Shown piece after piece: positions 36,646-44,192 of a stretch of DNA of 64,000 bases. The DNA is from Methanosarcina sp. MSH10X1 (GTDB lineage: Archaea; Halobacteriota; Methanosarcinia; Methanosarcinales; Methanosarcinaceae): contig NZ_SCHL01000004.1 of the NCBI RefSeq assembly GCF_004099695.1, positions 1-64,000 of the forward strand, in the 5' to 3' direction. The translations under genes and the position numbers were made by a program. Position 1 is the first letter of the stretch; every line of letters starts with the position of its first letter. The notes beneath the pieces are model-generated. The model made no database searches, was not told the DNA's origin, and was given only the letters and a program-made list of their open reading frames with translations.

Positions 36646-37443
36646 TCAAATGTGCTCACTCAGAAACTGCAAACGCTCTTGACTGGCTGCATACTCCGGC
36701 TCTTTAAGCAGTGTACACCTATCGAGACTGACCTGTCCTGCCATTAGCCTTATGGCAAAGCTGTAGCATCCCTGCTCGCCGCACTGACGACAGTTGATTC
36801 GGGGCAGGTGTTTGTATATATCCATGAATTCGACCCTGATTTTTTCTCTGGGAGCTGGAACCACTCCTTTTCTAATAGCTTCATTAATAGTTTCTTTCAG
36901 GATTTCAAGCTCTTTTTTAGCTTCTGCCTCACTTCCAACCATTCTCATGACAACTTTTCCACTACCATAAATCGTTGTAATTATCTCTCCTTTTTGAATT
37001 ATCAGACTACTTTTTATATCCGAATAATTCCCCCGGGGAAAGATAGGCTTAAGGATTTTCAAGACTCTGCCCAATGGAGGGGAAATGTTTGCAACGATTC
37101 TGAATTTCGTGGAATCTGCTATACAGGGTAAAAGCTGTCTAACCTCGGCAATCTCTACAGGCTTTGCCTGAGAAAGATCTTTAGTTTCTTCAGTTCCTTT
37201 TTCTTTTCCACCTTTCAAGAAGTTCTTTCCGTGTTCACTTATTTTGACAATCTTATCTTCTAGCTCAATCAGACCTGCCTCGTGCAAAATCTTTAGATGG
37301 AAATCAACAGTTTTTTCCCCGACTATCCCTTCGATTTCCTCAATATCCCTATCACTGTCTGCAAGGCAGTTAATTATTTTCCTTCTGGCCTTATTTGCCA
37401 TAGCAAAATTTACCAGCTTTGTTTCACTCATACCTCCTGACAT
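36646..37443 (-). CDS. HTH regulator with C-terminal Fe-S (ACS-gamma-like) domain, copy 1
   Basis: Protein of 265 residues. Residues 1-70 form an ArsR-like winged helix (ANKARRKIINCLADSDRDIEEI, VDFHLKILHEAGLIELED). Residues 95-210 form a conserved middle domain (RQLLPCIADSTKFRIVANIS, then KGEIITTIYGSGKVVMRMV). The end has INCRQCGEQGCYSFAIRLMA and a later Cys in SLDRC, matching the four-Cys Fe-S domain of the CODH/ACS gamma subunit and RnfB. A redox or sulfur-sensing repressor is a reasonable inference. It is 88 bases downstream of a close paralogue and just before the DsrE-like gene. ATG 37443 has GGAAGG upstream. Confidence 0.85.
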   Translation of the reverse strand: MSGGMSETKLVNFAMANKARRKIINCLADSDRDIEEIEGIVGEKTVDFHLKILHEAGLIELEDKIVKISEHGKNFLKGGKEKGTEETKDLSQAKPVEIAEVRQLLPCIADSTKFRIVANISPPLGRVLKILKPIFPRGNYSDIKSSLIIQKGEIITTIYGSGKVVMRMVGSEAEAKKELEILKETINEAIRKGVVPAPREKIRVEFMDIYKHLPRINCRQCGEQGCYSFAIRLMAGQVSLDRCTLLKEPEYAASQERLQFLSEHI

Positions 37444-37530
37444 CTTTTATACCTTCCAGCGCTGTTGAAGTCAAACTCTGTCTGTCTCTAAAAAATATAC
37501 AGGCGCAGGTTATGTTTTAGAGTAACCTGC

Positions 37531-38328
37531 TCAAATGTATGCACTCAGAACCTGCAGATGTTCCTGGTTTGTTGCATATTTTGGCTCATTAAGAGGCGTG
37601 CACTTATCAAGGGAAGTTTCGCCACTCATGAGCTTTATAGCAAAAGTATAGCAGCTCTGCTCGCCGCATTTGCCGCAGTTGGTTTGGGGCAAGTATTTAT
37701 AAAGCTCCATGGGTTCGACTCTGACCTTTTCCCTGGGAGCCGGAGCGACGCCTTTTGCAATAGCCTCGTTGATAGTACTTCTGAGATTACCAAGCGCTTC
37801 TCTAGCTTCGCCCTCGTTTTTAATCATCGTCATGGTAACCTTTCCGGTACCGTAGATCGTTGTAATAATTTCTCCTTTTTGCATTATCAGGGCGTTTATC
37901 CTGTCAGAATATCTGCCTCTGGGGAAAAGGGGCTCAAGAACTTTGAGAGTTCCGCCAAGCGGGGGAGCCAGATTTGCTATCACCCTGAACTTAGAGGAGT
38001 CTGCTATACAGGGCAAAAGCTGTCGAACTTCTACAATATCCACGGGTTTTGCCTGAGAGAGATCTGCGCTTTTACCTGAATCTTTCTCTTCCTTATCCTT
38101 CAGGAAATTTCTGCCGTATTCACTTAATCTGACAGTTCCTTCTCCTAGCTCGATCAGGCTTGCCTGTTGCAGAAGCTTTAGATGGAAATCGAGCATGGAC
38201 TTCCCTACAGAATCTCCAATTTCCTCAGTACTTCTATCGCCATCTGTTAGGAAGTTCATAATCTTCCGTCGGGTGGCATTGGACATAGCGTTGTTTACCA
38301 GCTTTATCTCATTCGGATTTCCGGGCAT
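37531..38328 (-). CDS. HTH regulator with C-terminal Fe-S (ACS-gamma-like) domain, copy 2
   Basis: Paralogue of the next gene with the same length (265) and domain order: winged helix (SNATRRKIMNFLTDGDRSTEEI), middle domain (LLPCIADSSKFRVIANLAPP) and C-terminal TNCGKCGEQSCYTFAIKLMS with SLDKC. About two thirds of residues are shared. It is the first gene of the minus-strand series leading into the DsrE/F/H set. ATG 38328 has GGTGGGAA upstream. The two copies may form a heterodimer or sense different signals. Confidence 0.85.
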   Translation of the reverse strand: MPGNPNEIKLVNNAMSNATRRKIMNFLTDGDRSTEEIGDSVGKSMLDFHLKLLQQASLIELGEGTVRLSEYGRNFLKDKEEKDSGKSADLSQAKPVDIVEVRQLLPCIADSSKFRVIANLAPPLGGTLKVLEPLFPRGRYSDRINALIMQKGEIITTIYGTGKVTMTMIKNEGEAREALGNLRSTINEAIAKGVAPAPREKVRVEPMELYKYLPQTNCGKCGEQSCYTFAIKLMSGETSLDKCTPLNEPKYATNQEHLQVLSAYI

Positions 38329-38481
38329 ATTCCCACCTACTGTATTATCTGAACATAATCATTAAATGTAACCTGACATCGTTTCTGAGAAGTTATCACT
38401 ATAAAGCAGCGTTTTCCCTGGAAATTAAATCCATTATTCTAAATTAATATGGAATTCACTTCATAAGAACCTGAAAGCCGG

Positions 38482-38501
38482 ATATCAAAAAAGATTGATA
38501 C
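38482..38501. promoter_or_regulatory. Shared palindrome ATATCAA-N6-TTGATAC, site 1
   Basis: ATATCAA, six bases, TTGATAC; one mismatch to the consensus found at four other places in this window. It lies 210 bases before the small ORF at 38694 and 150 bases before the regulator start at 38328. Confidence 0.6.
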
Positions 38502-38590
38502 GAGATTCGAAATCTGATGTAGTCATTTACAGTTATTCCTTATCAGTATGTATTAAATTACCAGATATATCGGATACGCAAAACTGGCAT

Positions 38591-38610
38591 ATATCAATAA
38601 TTCTTGATAC
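38591..38610. promoter_or_regulatory. Shared palindrome ATATCAA-N6-TTGATAC, site 2
   Basis: Second copy 109 bases from the first, about 85 bases before the small ORF at 38694, which is a suitable place for repressor control of the transcript leading to the AhpD-like gene. Confidence 0.65.
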
Positions 38611-38693
38611 TCGTCAAGCAGGTTTTTAAAATTTGAGTCTGCAATATTGACTACACTATTTTTGAAATTCCAATGAATTAAGGAGGCTGGAAA

Positions 38694-38843
38694 ATGGAAA
38701 AAGAAAAAGATGCATTACCGGAGGAAAAGAATGCAAAGAATCAGGAAGATGATGAAGAAGATTTACTGTATACCCATAAGCCGGAAAATCGGGGCAGCAG
38801 TATGCAATGGAATTCTGCTTTTTGCAGAAAACCTGGTCAATGA
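38694..38843 (+). CDS. Small acidic ORF (49 residues), possibly truncated
   Basis: Starts at ATG 38694 with a very good AGGAGG seven bases upstream. It is strongly charged (EEKNAKNQEDDEED) and ends after KPGQ. The overlapping frame +1 (38710-38901) stays open further and ends in a more protein-like stretch (LLFAENLVNEIDVGSISNYG), so a frameshift may have split a gene of about 65 residues. It precedes the AhpD-like gene by 171 bases. I cannot assign a family. Confidence 0.45.
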   Translation: MEKEKDALPEEKNAKNQEDDEEDLLYTHKPENRGSSMQWNSAFCRKPGQ

Positions 38844-39014
38844 GATCGATGTGGGAAGTATCAGTAACTATGGTTTAACTTTAAAGATAAATTGCCTGTA
38901 AATTCGACCGCCTGCAACTTTAAATTCGAAGTAATATATCAGGATTCTACCATAAGTTAAAATTTTAAATTATATTATTTTGTATATTTACTTTTTAAAG
39001 AGGAGGATGTTTAA

Positions 39015-39356
39015 ATGTCATTTTTGAATGAAATCTTACCTGAAACCGCGGAAGCTTTCGGACAGATGAGAAATTCTATTTTCAAAGATGGTTTTCTGGA
39101 TCTTAAAACCAAAGAGCTTATAGCTGTTGCTTCTTCGGTCCTTATGCGCTGCCAGTTCTGCGTTGACGCTCATTCGCAAAGAGCGATTACTGCAGGAGCC
39201 ACAAAGGAGGAGATCGCAGAGGCAATTTCAGTTGCAATGTTTGTTGCTGCTGGTTCGCAGATTGGATGGACGAACATATACGGGGAAAATATATACGATA
39301 AAATCTTTGAACAGGATAAGGAAGAAGATAACTGCTGCTGTTGCTGCAAGGATTAA
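39015..39356 (+). CDS. AhpD-like carboxymuconolactone decarboxylase family protein
   Basis: Protein of 113 residues, mostly helical, with the AhpD-type redox motif RCQFCVDAHSQRAITAGAT (C-x-x-C plus His). AhpD relatives reduce disulfides or peroxiredoxins. The C-terminal end is unusual: NCCCCCKD, five adjacent Cys that could bind metal or carry disulfides. ATG 39015 has GGAGG upstream. It lies downstream of two copies of the shared palindrome and next to ArsR and the thioredoxin/CcdA genes, so a role in redox or metal(loid) defence fits. Confidence 0.92.
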   Translation: MSFLNEILPETAEAFGQMRNSIFKDGFLDLKTKELIAVASSVLMRCQFCVDAHSQRAITAGATKEEIAEAISVAMFVAAGSQIGWTNIYGENIYDKIFEQDKEEDNCCCCCKD

Positions 39357-39392
39357 AAATCCTGGTTATCTTTGATTTAAACATTTTTCTAT

Positions 39393-39767
39393 TTAACTTA
39401 ATTCAGCATATTCGGACTTTTTGTTCTGTACCTGCGATATAGTGTTCAGGATATTTCCAAATTCGGGGTTTAACCTGTAGAAATGCCATTTTGAACTGCT
39501 GTAAGCTTCAACGATCCCGCAGTTTTTCAAGACTGTCAAATGGTGGGAAACAAGGTTCTGCTTCTCATTTAGTTTAAATATTAGTTCACATACGCAGTGG
39601 TCTCGCTGGGATAAAAAATAAGCAATTTTGAGTCTTATAGGATGCCCGAGTGCGCTAAATATCTCACTGGCTTTTTTAATGTCATTGTCCAGAAAATCGA
39701 TTTCCTGGAGCATTTTCTCTTCCCATTCCTTCTTCTTCTCAGGGTCGGCAGGACAGCAATAACTCAT
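39393..39767 (-). CDS. ArsR family regulator with Cys metal box
   Basis: Winged-helix protein of 124 residues: SEIFSALGHPIRLKIAYFLSQRDHCVCELIFKLN carries the CVCE metal/metalloid box in the alpha-3 position, and LVSHHLTVLKNCGIVEAY is the recognition helix. An N-terminal YCCPADPEKKK adds two more Cys. It is divergent from the thioredoxin/CcdA genes; the intergenic space holds two copies of the palindrome ATATCAA-N6-TTGATAT, the nearest one 38 bases before this start. It is the best candidate for the protein that binds that palindrome at all five sites. Confidence 0.92.
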   Translation of the reverse strand: MSYCCPADPEKKKEWEEKMLQEIDFLDNDIKKASEIFSALGHPIRLKIAYFLSQRDHCVCELIFKLNEKQNLVSHHLTVLKNCGIVEAYSSSKWHFYRLNPEFGNILNTISQVQNKKSEYAELS

Positions 39768-39804
39768 GAATAAAATAAGTCAAGCTTTCTAATTAAGATT
39801 TTTC

Positions 39805-39824
39805 ATATCAATTTTGTTTGATAT
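39805..39824. promoter_or_regulatory. Shared palindrome ATATCAA-N6-TTGATAT, site 3
   Basis: Perfect 7-7 palindrome, 38 bases before the ArsR start; probable autoregulatory operator. Confidence 0.7.
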
Positions 39825-40020
39825 TTAACATGCAATTATTTATACTCAATCACTTTCTGGATTTTGAAACCTTAAATTACAATATATTCTCAGTTGACGG
39901 ATCAATTAAAGGAAGATTTACTCTCATCAATAGGGCTCATTACTGCAAGTAATTTCCTATATTTTTTGCGAACCACCGATAATTAAAGCAAAAAACTTAT
40001 AAGATTTGTTATACTTTAGT

Positions 40021-40040
40021 ATATCAACATATCTTGATAT
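40021..40040. promoter_or_regulatory. Shared palindrome ATATCAA-N6-TTGATAT, site 4
   Basis: Perfect 7-7 palindrome 60 bases before the thioredoxin-like gene. An AACTTATAAG TATA-like element lies about 25 bases before it (39995-40004), so the palindrome covers the expected transcription start. Confidence 0.72.
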
Positions 40041-40100
40041 CCTACAATCTTTTCCTGTTTCTTAGCTGGAAAACGAAAAGAAGATTTTTGGAGGATTATA

Positions 40101-40679
40101 ATGAAGCGATTGCATAGAATACAAGATAAAGAACGAACTCCTTTTTCACCATTTCCTTTGATAAAATTACTCTCGATTTCAGCGATTTTTTGCTTCCTGA
40201 TATTCAGCTCCGGTTGCACAGATGCGGAAACCTCCGATAATGAAGCAGGCCTTGATGGAGTTGAGAACGTTAATAATTCAGGCAGCGGAATGGAATTAGT
40301 TGAAGTTACCAACCTTAGCCAGATTAATGAATCTCTCAAAAAGGGTCCTGTTGTACTTAAACTTGGTTCAAAGGGCTGTATTCCCTGTGCAGAGCAGGAA
40401 GAAGTCTTCTTAGAACTACTCCCACTTTATCAGGATTCTGCTTCATTCATGCTTATTGATATCAAACAGTACCCGGAGTTCGCTGAAGAGTTTGGAGTAA
40501 GGGTCATTCCGGATACCTGTATTATTACAGACATCGAAAACGAAAAATACATGTATATGCGACCGGATGGCAGCAAAAACCAGGAAAGAGAAGCCGCAAG
40601 ATTCCTGGGTGTTACCGACAAAGAAACTCTTTCAGAGACTCTTGAGAAAGCTATCGAATCCAGGAAAATTGAGGGTTAA
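40101..40679 (+). CDS. Thioredoxin-like lipoprotein
   Basis: Exported protein of 192 residues anchored by lipid (signal ends FSSGC). The mature part has a thioredoxin fold with active site GCIPCAEQEEVF and the cis-Pro loop RVIPDTCII. It follows GGAGG at ATG 40101 and is followed after 3 bases by a CcdA gene, the usual partner that carries electrons across the membrane to such proteins. The pair probably keeps surface thiols reduced or detoxifies oxidants or metalloids. Confidence 0.9.
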   Translation: MKRLHRIQDKERTPFSPFPLIKLLSISAIFCFLIFSSGCTDAETSDNEAGLDGVENVNNSGSGMELVEVTNLSQINESLKKGPVVLKLGSKGCIPCAEQEEVFLELLPLYQDSASFMLIDIKQYPEFAEEFGVRVIPDTCIITDIENEKYMYMRPDGSKNQEREAARFLGVTDKETLSETLEKAIESRKIEG

Positions 40680-40682
40680 ATA

Positions 40683-41327
40683 ATGCTTTTTGATTTTCTT
40701 CCAGTTGCAGCTTTTTTCGCAGGGGTTGTCAGTGTACTCTCCCCATGTATTCTGCCTGTAATTCCTGTAGTTTTTGCCTACTCTACTGGAAGAGGGAAGT
40801 TCAGACCACTTGCTATCGTATCAGGTTTGTCACTTTCCTTCACCTGCATGGGAATCATTACTTCAATTTTTGGAGCAACACTTACAGCCTATCTCGGTTA
40901 TCTTAATATTTTTGCAGAATTTGTCCTGATCGCGATGGGCATTTCGTTACTCTTTGACTTAAACACTTTCAGCATCTTTGGAAACTTTTCATCTCTTGTA
41001 AACTCCAGGCGGGAGGGTCTTTTTGGAGGGTTTTTACTCGGGCTTTCTCTAGGGATTGTCTGGCTTCCATGTGTCGGCCCGGTGCTGGGTTCCATCCTAA
41101 CAATGGTTGCTGTTTCAGGAGAGATTGTTTATGGAGCACTGATGCTTTTTATTTATTCTCTGGGATTTTCCGTTCCAATGCTTCTTGTTGCTTATTCTGC
41201 AAGCTTTTCTTCCATAAGGCTTCAGAAGGTCTCAAAATATGGTTTCCCGTTAAAAAAAGTTGCAGGCTTTGTAATCCTAGGAATTGGCCTTTACATGGTT
41301 TATCAGAACCATTTCAGCGGTTTCTGA
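40683..41327 (+). CDS. ccdA: CcdA/DsbD-type membrane electron transfer protein
   Basis: Integral membrane protein of 214 residues with six segments. The two conserved Cys are in GVVSVLSPCILPVIPVVFAY and in GIVWLPCVGPVLGSIL, both with the family prolines. CcdA shuttles reducing equivalents from cytoplasmic thioredoxin to extracytoplasmic thiol proteins. It sits 3 bases after the thioredoxin-like lipoprotein, with GAGGGTTAA serving as ribosome site, and is controlled by the same upstream palindrome. Confidence 0.94.
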   Translation: MLFDFLPVAAFFAGVVSVLSPCILPVIPVVFAYSTGRGKFRPLAIVSGLSLSFTCMGIITSIFGATLTAYLGYLNIFAEFVLIAMGISLLFDLNTFSIFGNFSSLVNSRREGLFGGFLLGLSLGIVWLPCVGPVLGSILTMVAVSGEIVYGALMLFIYSLGFSVPMLLVAYSASFSSIRLQKVSKYGFPLKKVAGFVILGIGLYMVYQNHFSGF

Positions 41328-41364
41328 AATTAAAATCTATTTAGTTAACCCCTAGGAAACTGGT

Positions 41365-41397
41365 CAGGCATCTGAAAAAAAACTCTGGCAATGCCTG
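41365..41397 (+). terminator. Hairpin after ccdA
   Basis: CAGGCAT (41365-41371) and ATGCCTG (41391-41397) form a perfect stem. Confidence 0.45.
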
Positions 41398-41673
41398 AGG
41401 AAATTAAATCCAGAGGCGAAATCATAAGGTAATCTTAAATAAATAGAATTTACCGCAGGTGAACTGAGAAAACAATCACATTCAACCTCCGATATAAAAC
41501 ACTAAACCGTTCTAAACAACTGATTTTTGTACCTCACATTCTTGAGTTCAGTGTTCATATATATTTGAGAGCTTACATATATAAATATTTAAATATATAA
41601 ATGAATTTTTGAGTAAGATTATGAAAAGAATGATTTAAACTTACATTAAACAGATAAGCCAATAGTGATATAC

Positions 41674-42222
41674 ATGAACTATAGTAAAATGACAAAGGAC
41701 GATTTTGACAGAATTCTTTACATATGTCTTAAAGAGGAAACTCTTCAATCAATAGTTAAAATTCCAGGCGTCTCTGAAATAGTATCCAAACATTTCAATA
41801 ATGATACATTTCTTAAAGAGGAAATTCCTCAATCAATAGTTAAGATTCCAGGAATCTATGAAATAGTATCCGAACATTTCAATAATGATATACTTGAAAA
41901 GTGGGAGTATGAGCAATATATAAAGGTTAAAGAGATTGTAGAAAGAATTAGCTTGTGGAATCCAGAGTTCCAGCGAACCCTGGTGCTACTAAAATTAATA
42001 AACGAATTAACTGAAGTTCTTTGCGGTACTCTGGATCTAAAATTGGACCAATATATTAACCTTCGTGCACTTCCAGTTAGAGAGTTTTTTAGAGAGGTAG
42101 TGGATAAATATTCAGCTTACCCTATCTGGACATGTGATTTTGAGGGATCCTGTCTCGTTGGTGCGGAGAAGCTTGAAATAGAGCCTATTGATTCAATTCT
42201 CCACCGCTTTGGAGATGAGTAA
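41674..42222 (+). CDS. Hypothetical protein with internal 28-residue duplication
   Basis: Protein of 182 residues without a family I know. Near its start a 28-residue unit, beginning LKEET and ending in FNNDTF, is repeated (second copy LKEEI to FNNDIL). The DNA copies are 84 bases each and nearly identical (41728-41811, 41812-41895). The rest is helical with VLLKLINELTEVLCGTLDL and WTCDFEGSCLVGAEKLEI. No signal peptide. ATG 41674. It stands alone in AT-rich DNA and may be lineage-specific. Confidence 0.65.
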   Translation: MNYSKMTKDDFDRILYICLKEETLQSIVKIPGVSEIVSKHFNNDTFLKEEIPQSIVKIPGIYEIVSEHFNNDILEKWEYEQYIKVKEIVERISLWNPEFQRTLVLLKLINELTEVLCGTLDLKLDQYINLRALPVREFFREVVDKYSAYPIWTCDFEGSCLVGAEKLEIEPIDSILHRFGDE

Positions 42223-42313
42223 ACAATTTGAGAAAAACTTTGGTAGTTACCAGAACTATATAAATGCTATGCAGTGTATCTATATAAATAGTGGGCTGCA
42301 TATATACTTAATT

Positions 42314-42781
42314 CTACTTTTCCTGCTTAACAACAAGAACAGAGACCTTTGAGTGCCTTACTACCTTATCTGTCACACTTCCGAGTAAAAATCTTTCCAA
42401 TCCTCCTTTACCGAGAGTTCCCATTACTATAATATCTACTTTATTCTGCTCCGCAAACTCCAGGATCTCATTAGCAGGATCACCTTCTACAACTGCACCT
42501 TCATAATCTACCTGCTTATCCTCTGCAACCTTTTTCGCGTACTGGATGGCATCATTTCCTTCCTGACGCAGCGTTGCCTCCGTAATGTTCCAGTCAGAAC
42601 CCAGAGGAACCGGAGTTTCCAGCACAGGCGGTGCATATTCATCTTTATTAAACACGTAAAGAGCATAGACCTTTGCACCCATAAGTTTTGCAAGTTCCAT
42701 TCCATGCAGTACGGCATTTTGACTATATTTAGATCCATCTGTTGCAATCAGGATTTTTTGGAAAACATTCTTAAGAGTTAT
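42314..42781 (-). CDS. Universal stress protein UspA family, with ATA in start position
   Basis: Usp fold protein: ILIATDGSKYSQNAV with the ATP-loop Asp, VEGDPANEILEFAEQNKVDIIVMG, and the ATP motif GTLGKGGLERFLLGS (G-x2-G-x9-GS). Full-length sequence (155 codons) runs back to a TAA at 42782-42784. The codon right after that stop is ATA, six bases from a GGGGGG ribosome site, exactly where the start belongs. No ATG, GTG or TTG exists until 42700, which would delete the first strand and ATP loop. Either ATA is used as start or the start codon has been lost. Confidence 0.85.
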   Translation of the reverse strand: MTLKNVFQKILIATDGSKYSQNAVLHGMELAKLMGAKVYALYVFNKDEYAPPVLETPVPLGSDWNITEATLRQEGNDAIQYAKKVAEDKQVDYEGAVVEGDPANEILEFAEQNKVDIIVMGTLGKGGLERFLLGSVTDKVVRHSKVSVLVVKQEK

Positions 42782-43004
42782 TTACTTCCCCCCAGTTACA
42801 TAGCAGTATTGAATCGTGTTGATGTCTAAGTTAAATGTAAACAAAAAGTATTACAGAATTATTTAAGATAAAAGCAAATAAAGATTATGTGTACTATTCG
42901 CACTGGAAATTTTTTATGAATTTAAGAAGCATCCACTATTATAACAGAACACAGTAGATCAAATCTGCTACCTGCGAAATATCTCTAAAGCAGTAAAGAT
43001 AGTT

Positions 43005-43325
43005 TCAAACATCCCTGAATTCGATACTGATGCTGCCTGCCTTTTTTACTAGAGATTTTGCCAGGAAACCGCTCTCCATTCTGCAGAGGTTCAGTACTGC
43101 ACAGGGAACAAGGCAATTTGAAGAGCAATTTGCTTCCTGTGCCCTGTCAATGACGTAGTTATTTTTAATATCCAGAATTTCCATCATGGGAACTTCCATA
43201 TGAGAGAATTTCTTTATCTTTTCACACGGAGTTTCGATGTCAATAATAATTTTATTTCCCTTTTTGCTTCCATGGATTGTATGAACAAACCCACAGATAG
43301 TGGAATTTACGATAACCTCGGTCAA
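43005..43325 (-). CDS. DUF6951-like Cys-containing protein
   Basis: Protein of 106 residues resembling the small family annotated DUF6951: TEVIVNSTICGFVHTIHGS, DIETPCEKIKKFSHME and CSSNCLVPCAVLNLCRMESG, with seven Cys suggesting an Fe-S or metal site. TTG 43325 preceded by AAAGGTGG is the better start than the ATG at 43349. It is the last gene of the permease operon and follows the DGC-domain gene by 90 bases. Role unknown. Confidence 0.72.
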   Translation of the reverse strand: MTEVIVNSTICGFVHTIHGSKKGNKIIIDIETPCEKIKKFSHMEVPMMEILDIKNNYVIDRAQEANCSSNCLVPCAVLNLCRMESGFLAKSLVKKAGSISIEFRDV

Positions 43326-43415
43326 TATGCCACCTTTGATTTTGGTCATTTAAGTTTTTTGATTCTTTAGAAAAATAGCTGTAAATGACGATATAGAAGT
43401 TAATCGAGTCCGGGA

Positions 43416-43799
43416 TCACTCGGACTGCAGTGTCTCAAGGGTTTTTTCTAGAGCTTCTGAGATTTCATTGTCCTTGAGATCTTTATCTTTATTCTTTTTG
43501 ATACCCAATTCAGAAATTATAATGTGCCGATATACTTTGAAACCTGCAAGCTCGAGAGTTTTGCTGGCACAGTTAACAGGGCAACCGTCAACCGCAATTA
43601 TTCTGTCTGAAGCCTCGGCAGATTTCATGAGTCCGGGGGCTCTAGCTCCGATTCCTACAGTGCACATCAAGTTTCCAACGTTTCGTTTTTCGAGTTCAAT
43701 TGCGATTTTATTTGAGATCTGACCCACATTTGAAGCCCCAGCACATGGAAAAATTGCCACATTTGCGGAACCACATGCACATTTTGTCTCTTCTGCCAT
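43416..43799 (-). CDS. DGC domain protein (putative zinc-binding)
   Basis: Protein of 127 residues with the four conserved Cys of the DGC family: CACGS at the N terminus, AIFPCAGASNVGQISN, GNLMCTVGIGARAP and AVDGCPVNCASKTLE. DGC proteins are putative zinc or metal(loid)-binding proteins often found with permeases and ArsR. It lies 67 bases after the small disulfide protein gene. GGAGG precedes ATG 43799. Confidence 0.88.
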   Translation of the reverse strand: MAEETKCACGSANVAIFPCAGASNVGQISNKIAIELEKRNVGNLMCTVGIGARAPGLMKSAEASDRIIAVDGCPVNCASKTLELAGFKVYRHIIISELGIKKNKDKDLKDNEISEALEKTLETLQSE

Positions 43800-43866
43800 T
43801 GTTTATCCTCCCTTCTGAATTATCATCTGGTTTTTAATCTTTTTTACTATAGGCACATGTCTTCTT

Positions 43867-44100
43867 TCATTGGGCAATCCACTTTCGAACGTCCTTTTCA
43901 TCCGGAACTTTGCCTGCAAGTTTTATGTCTCCATCAATAACAACTGCAGGGGTAACCATAACGCTGTAGCTCATAATTTTTTCAATATCCTCAACTTTAA
44001 TTACTTCAGCTTCAACGCCAGTTTGCTTCAGTAATTTTTCAATTTTTTCTTTTGTTTTCTTACACTTGGAGCATCCTGTTCCGAGAATTTCTATTTTCAT
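43867..44100 (-). CDS. Small redox-active disulfide (thioredoxin-like) protein
   Basis: Protein of 77 residues, thioredoxin fold: MKIEILGTGCSKCKKTKEKIEKLL (as the first 24 residues, in part), with C-x-x-C active site in GTGCSKCK, followed by VMVTPAVVIDGDIKLAG (cis-Pro) . It matches the family known as redox-active disulfide protein 2 (TIGR00412). It lies between the permease and DGC genes. AGGA precedes ATG 44100. It probably reduces a substrate of the permease/DGC pathway. Confidence 0.9.
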   Translation of the reverse strand: MKIEILGTGCSKCKKTKEKIEKLLKQTGVEAEVIKVEDIEKIMSYSVMVTPAVVIDGDIKLAGKVPDEKDVRKWIAQ

Positions 44101-44192
44101 ATATTTTCCTTCTTTTTCATTAGTTGATTCTTTTCCGACTTTGCCTTTATTTACAGCTTTATATTGTTAAATTTTAAAATACAGTAGGAGAC

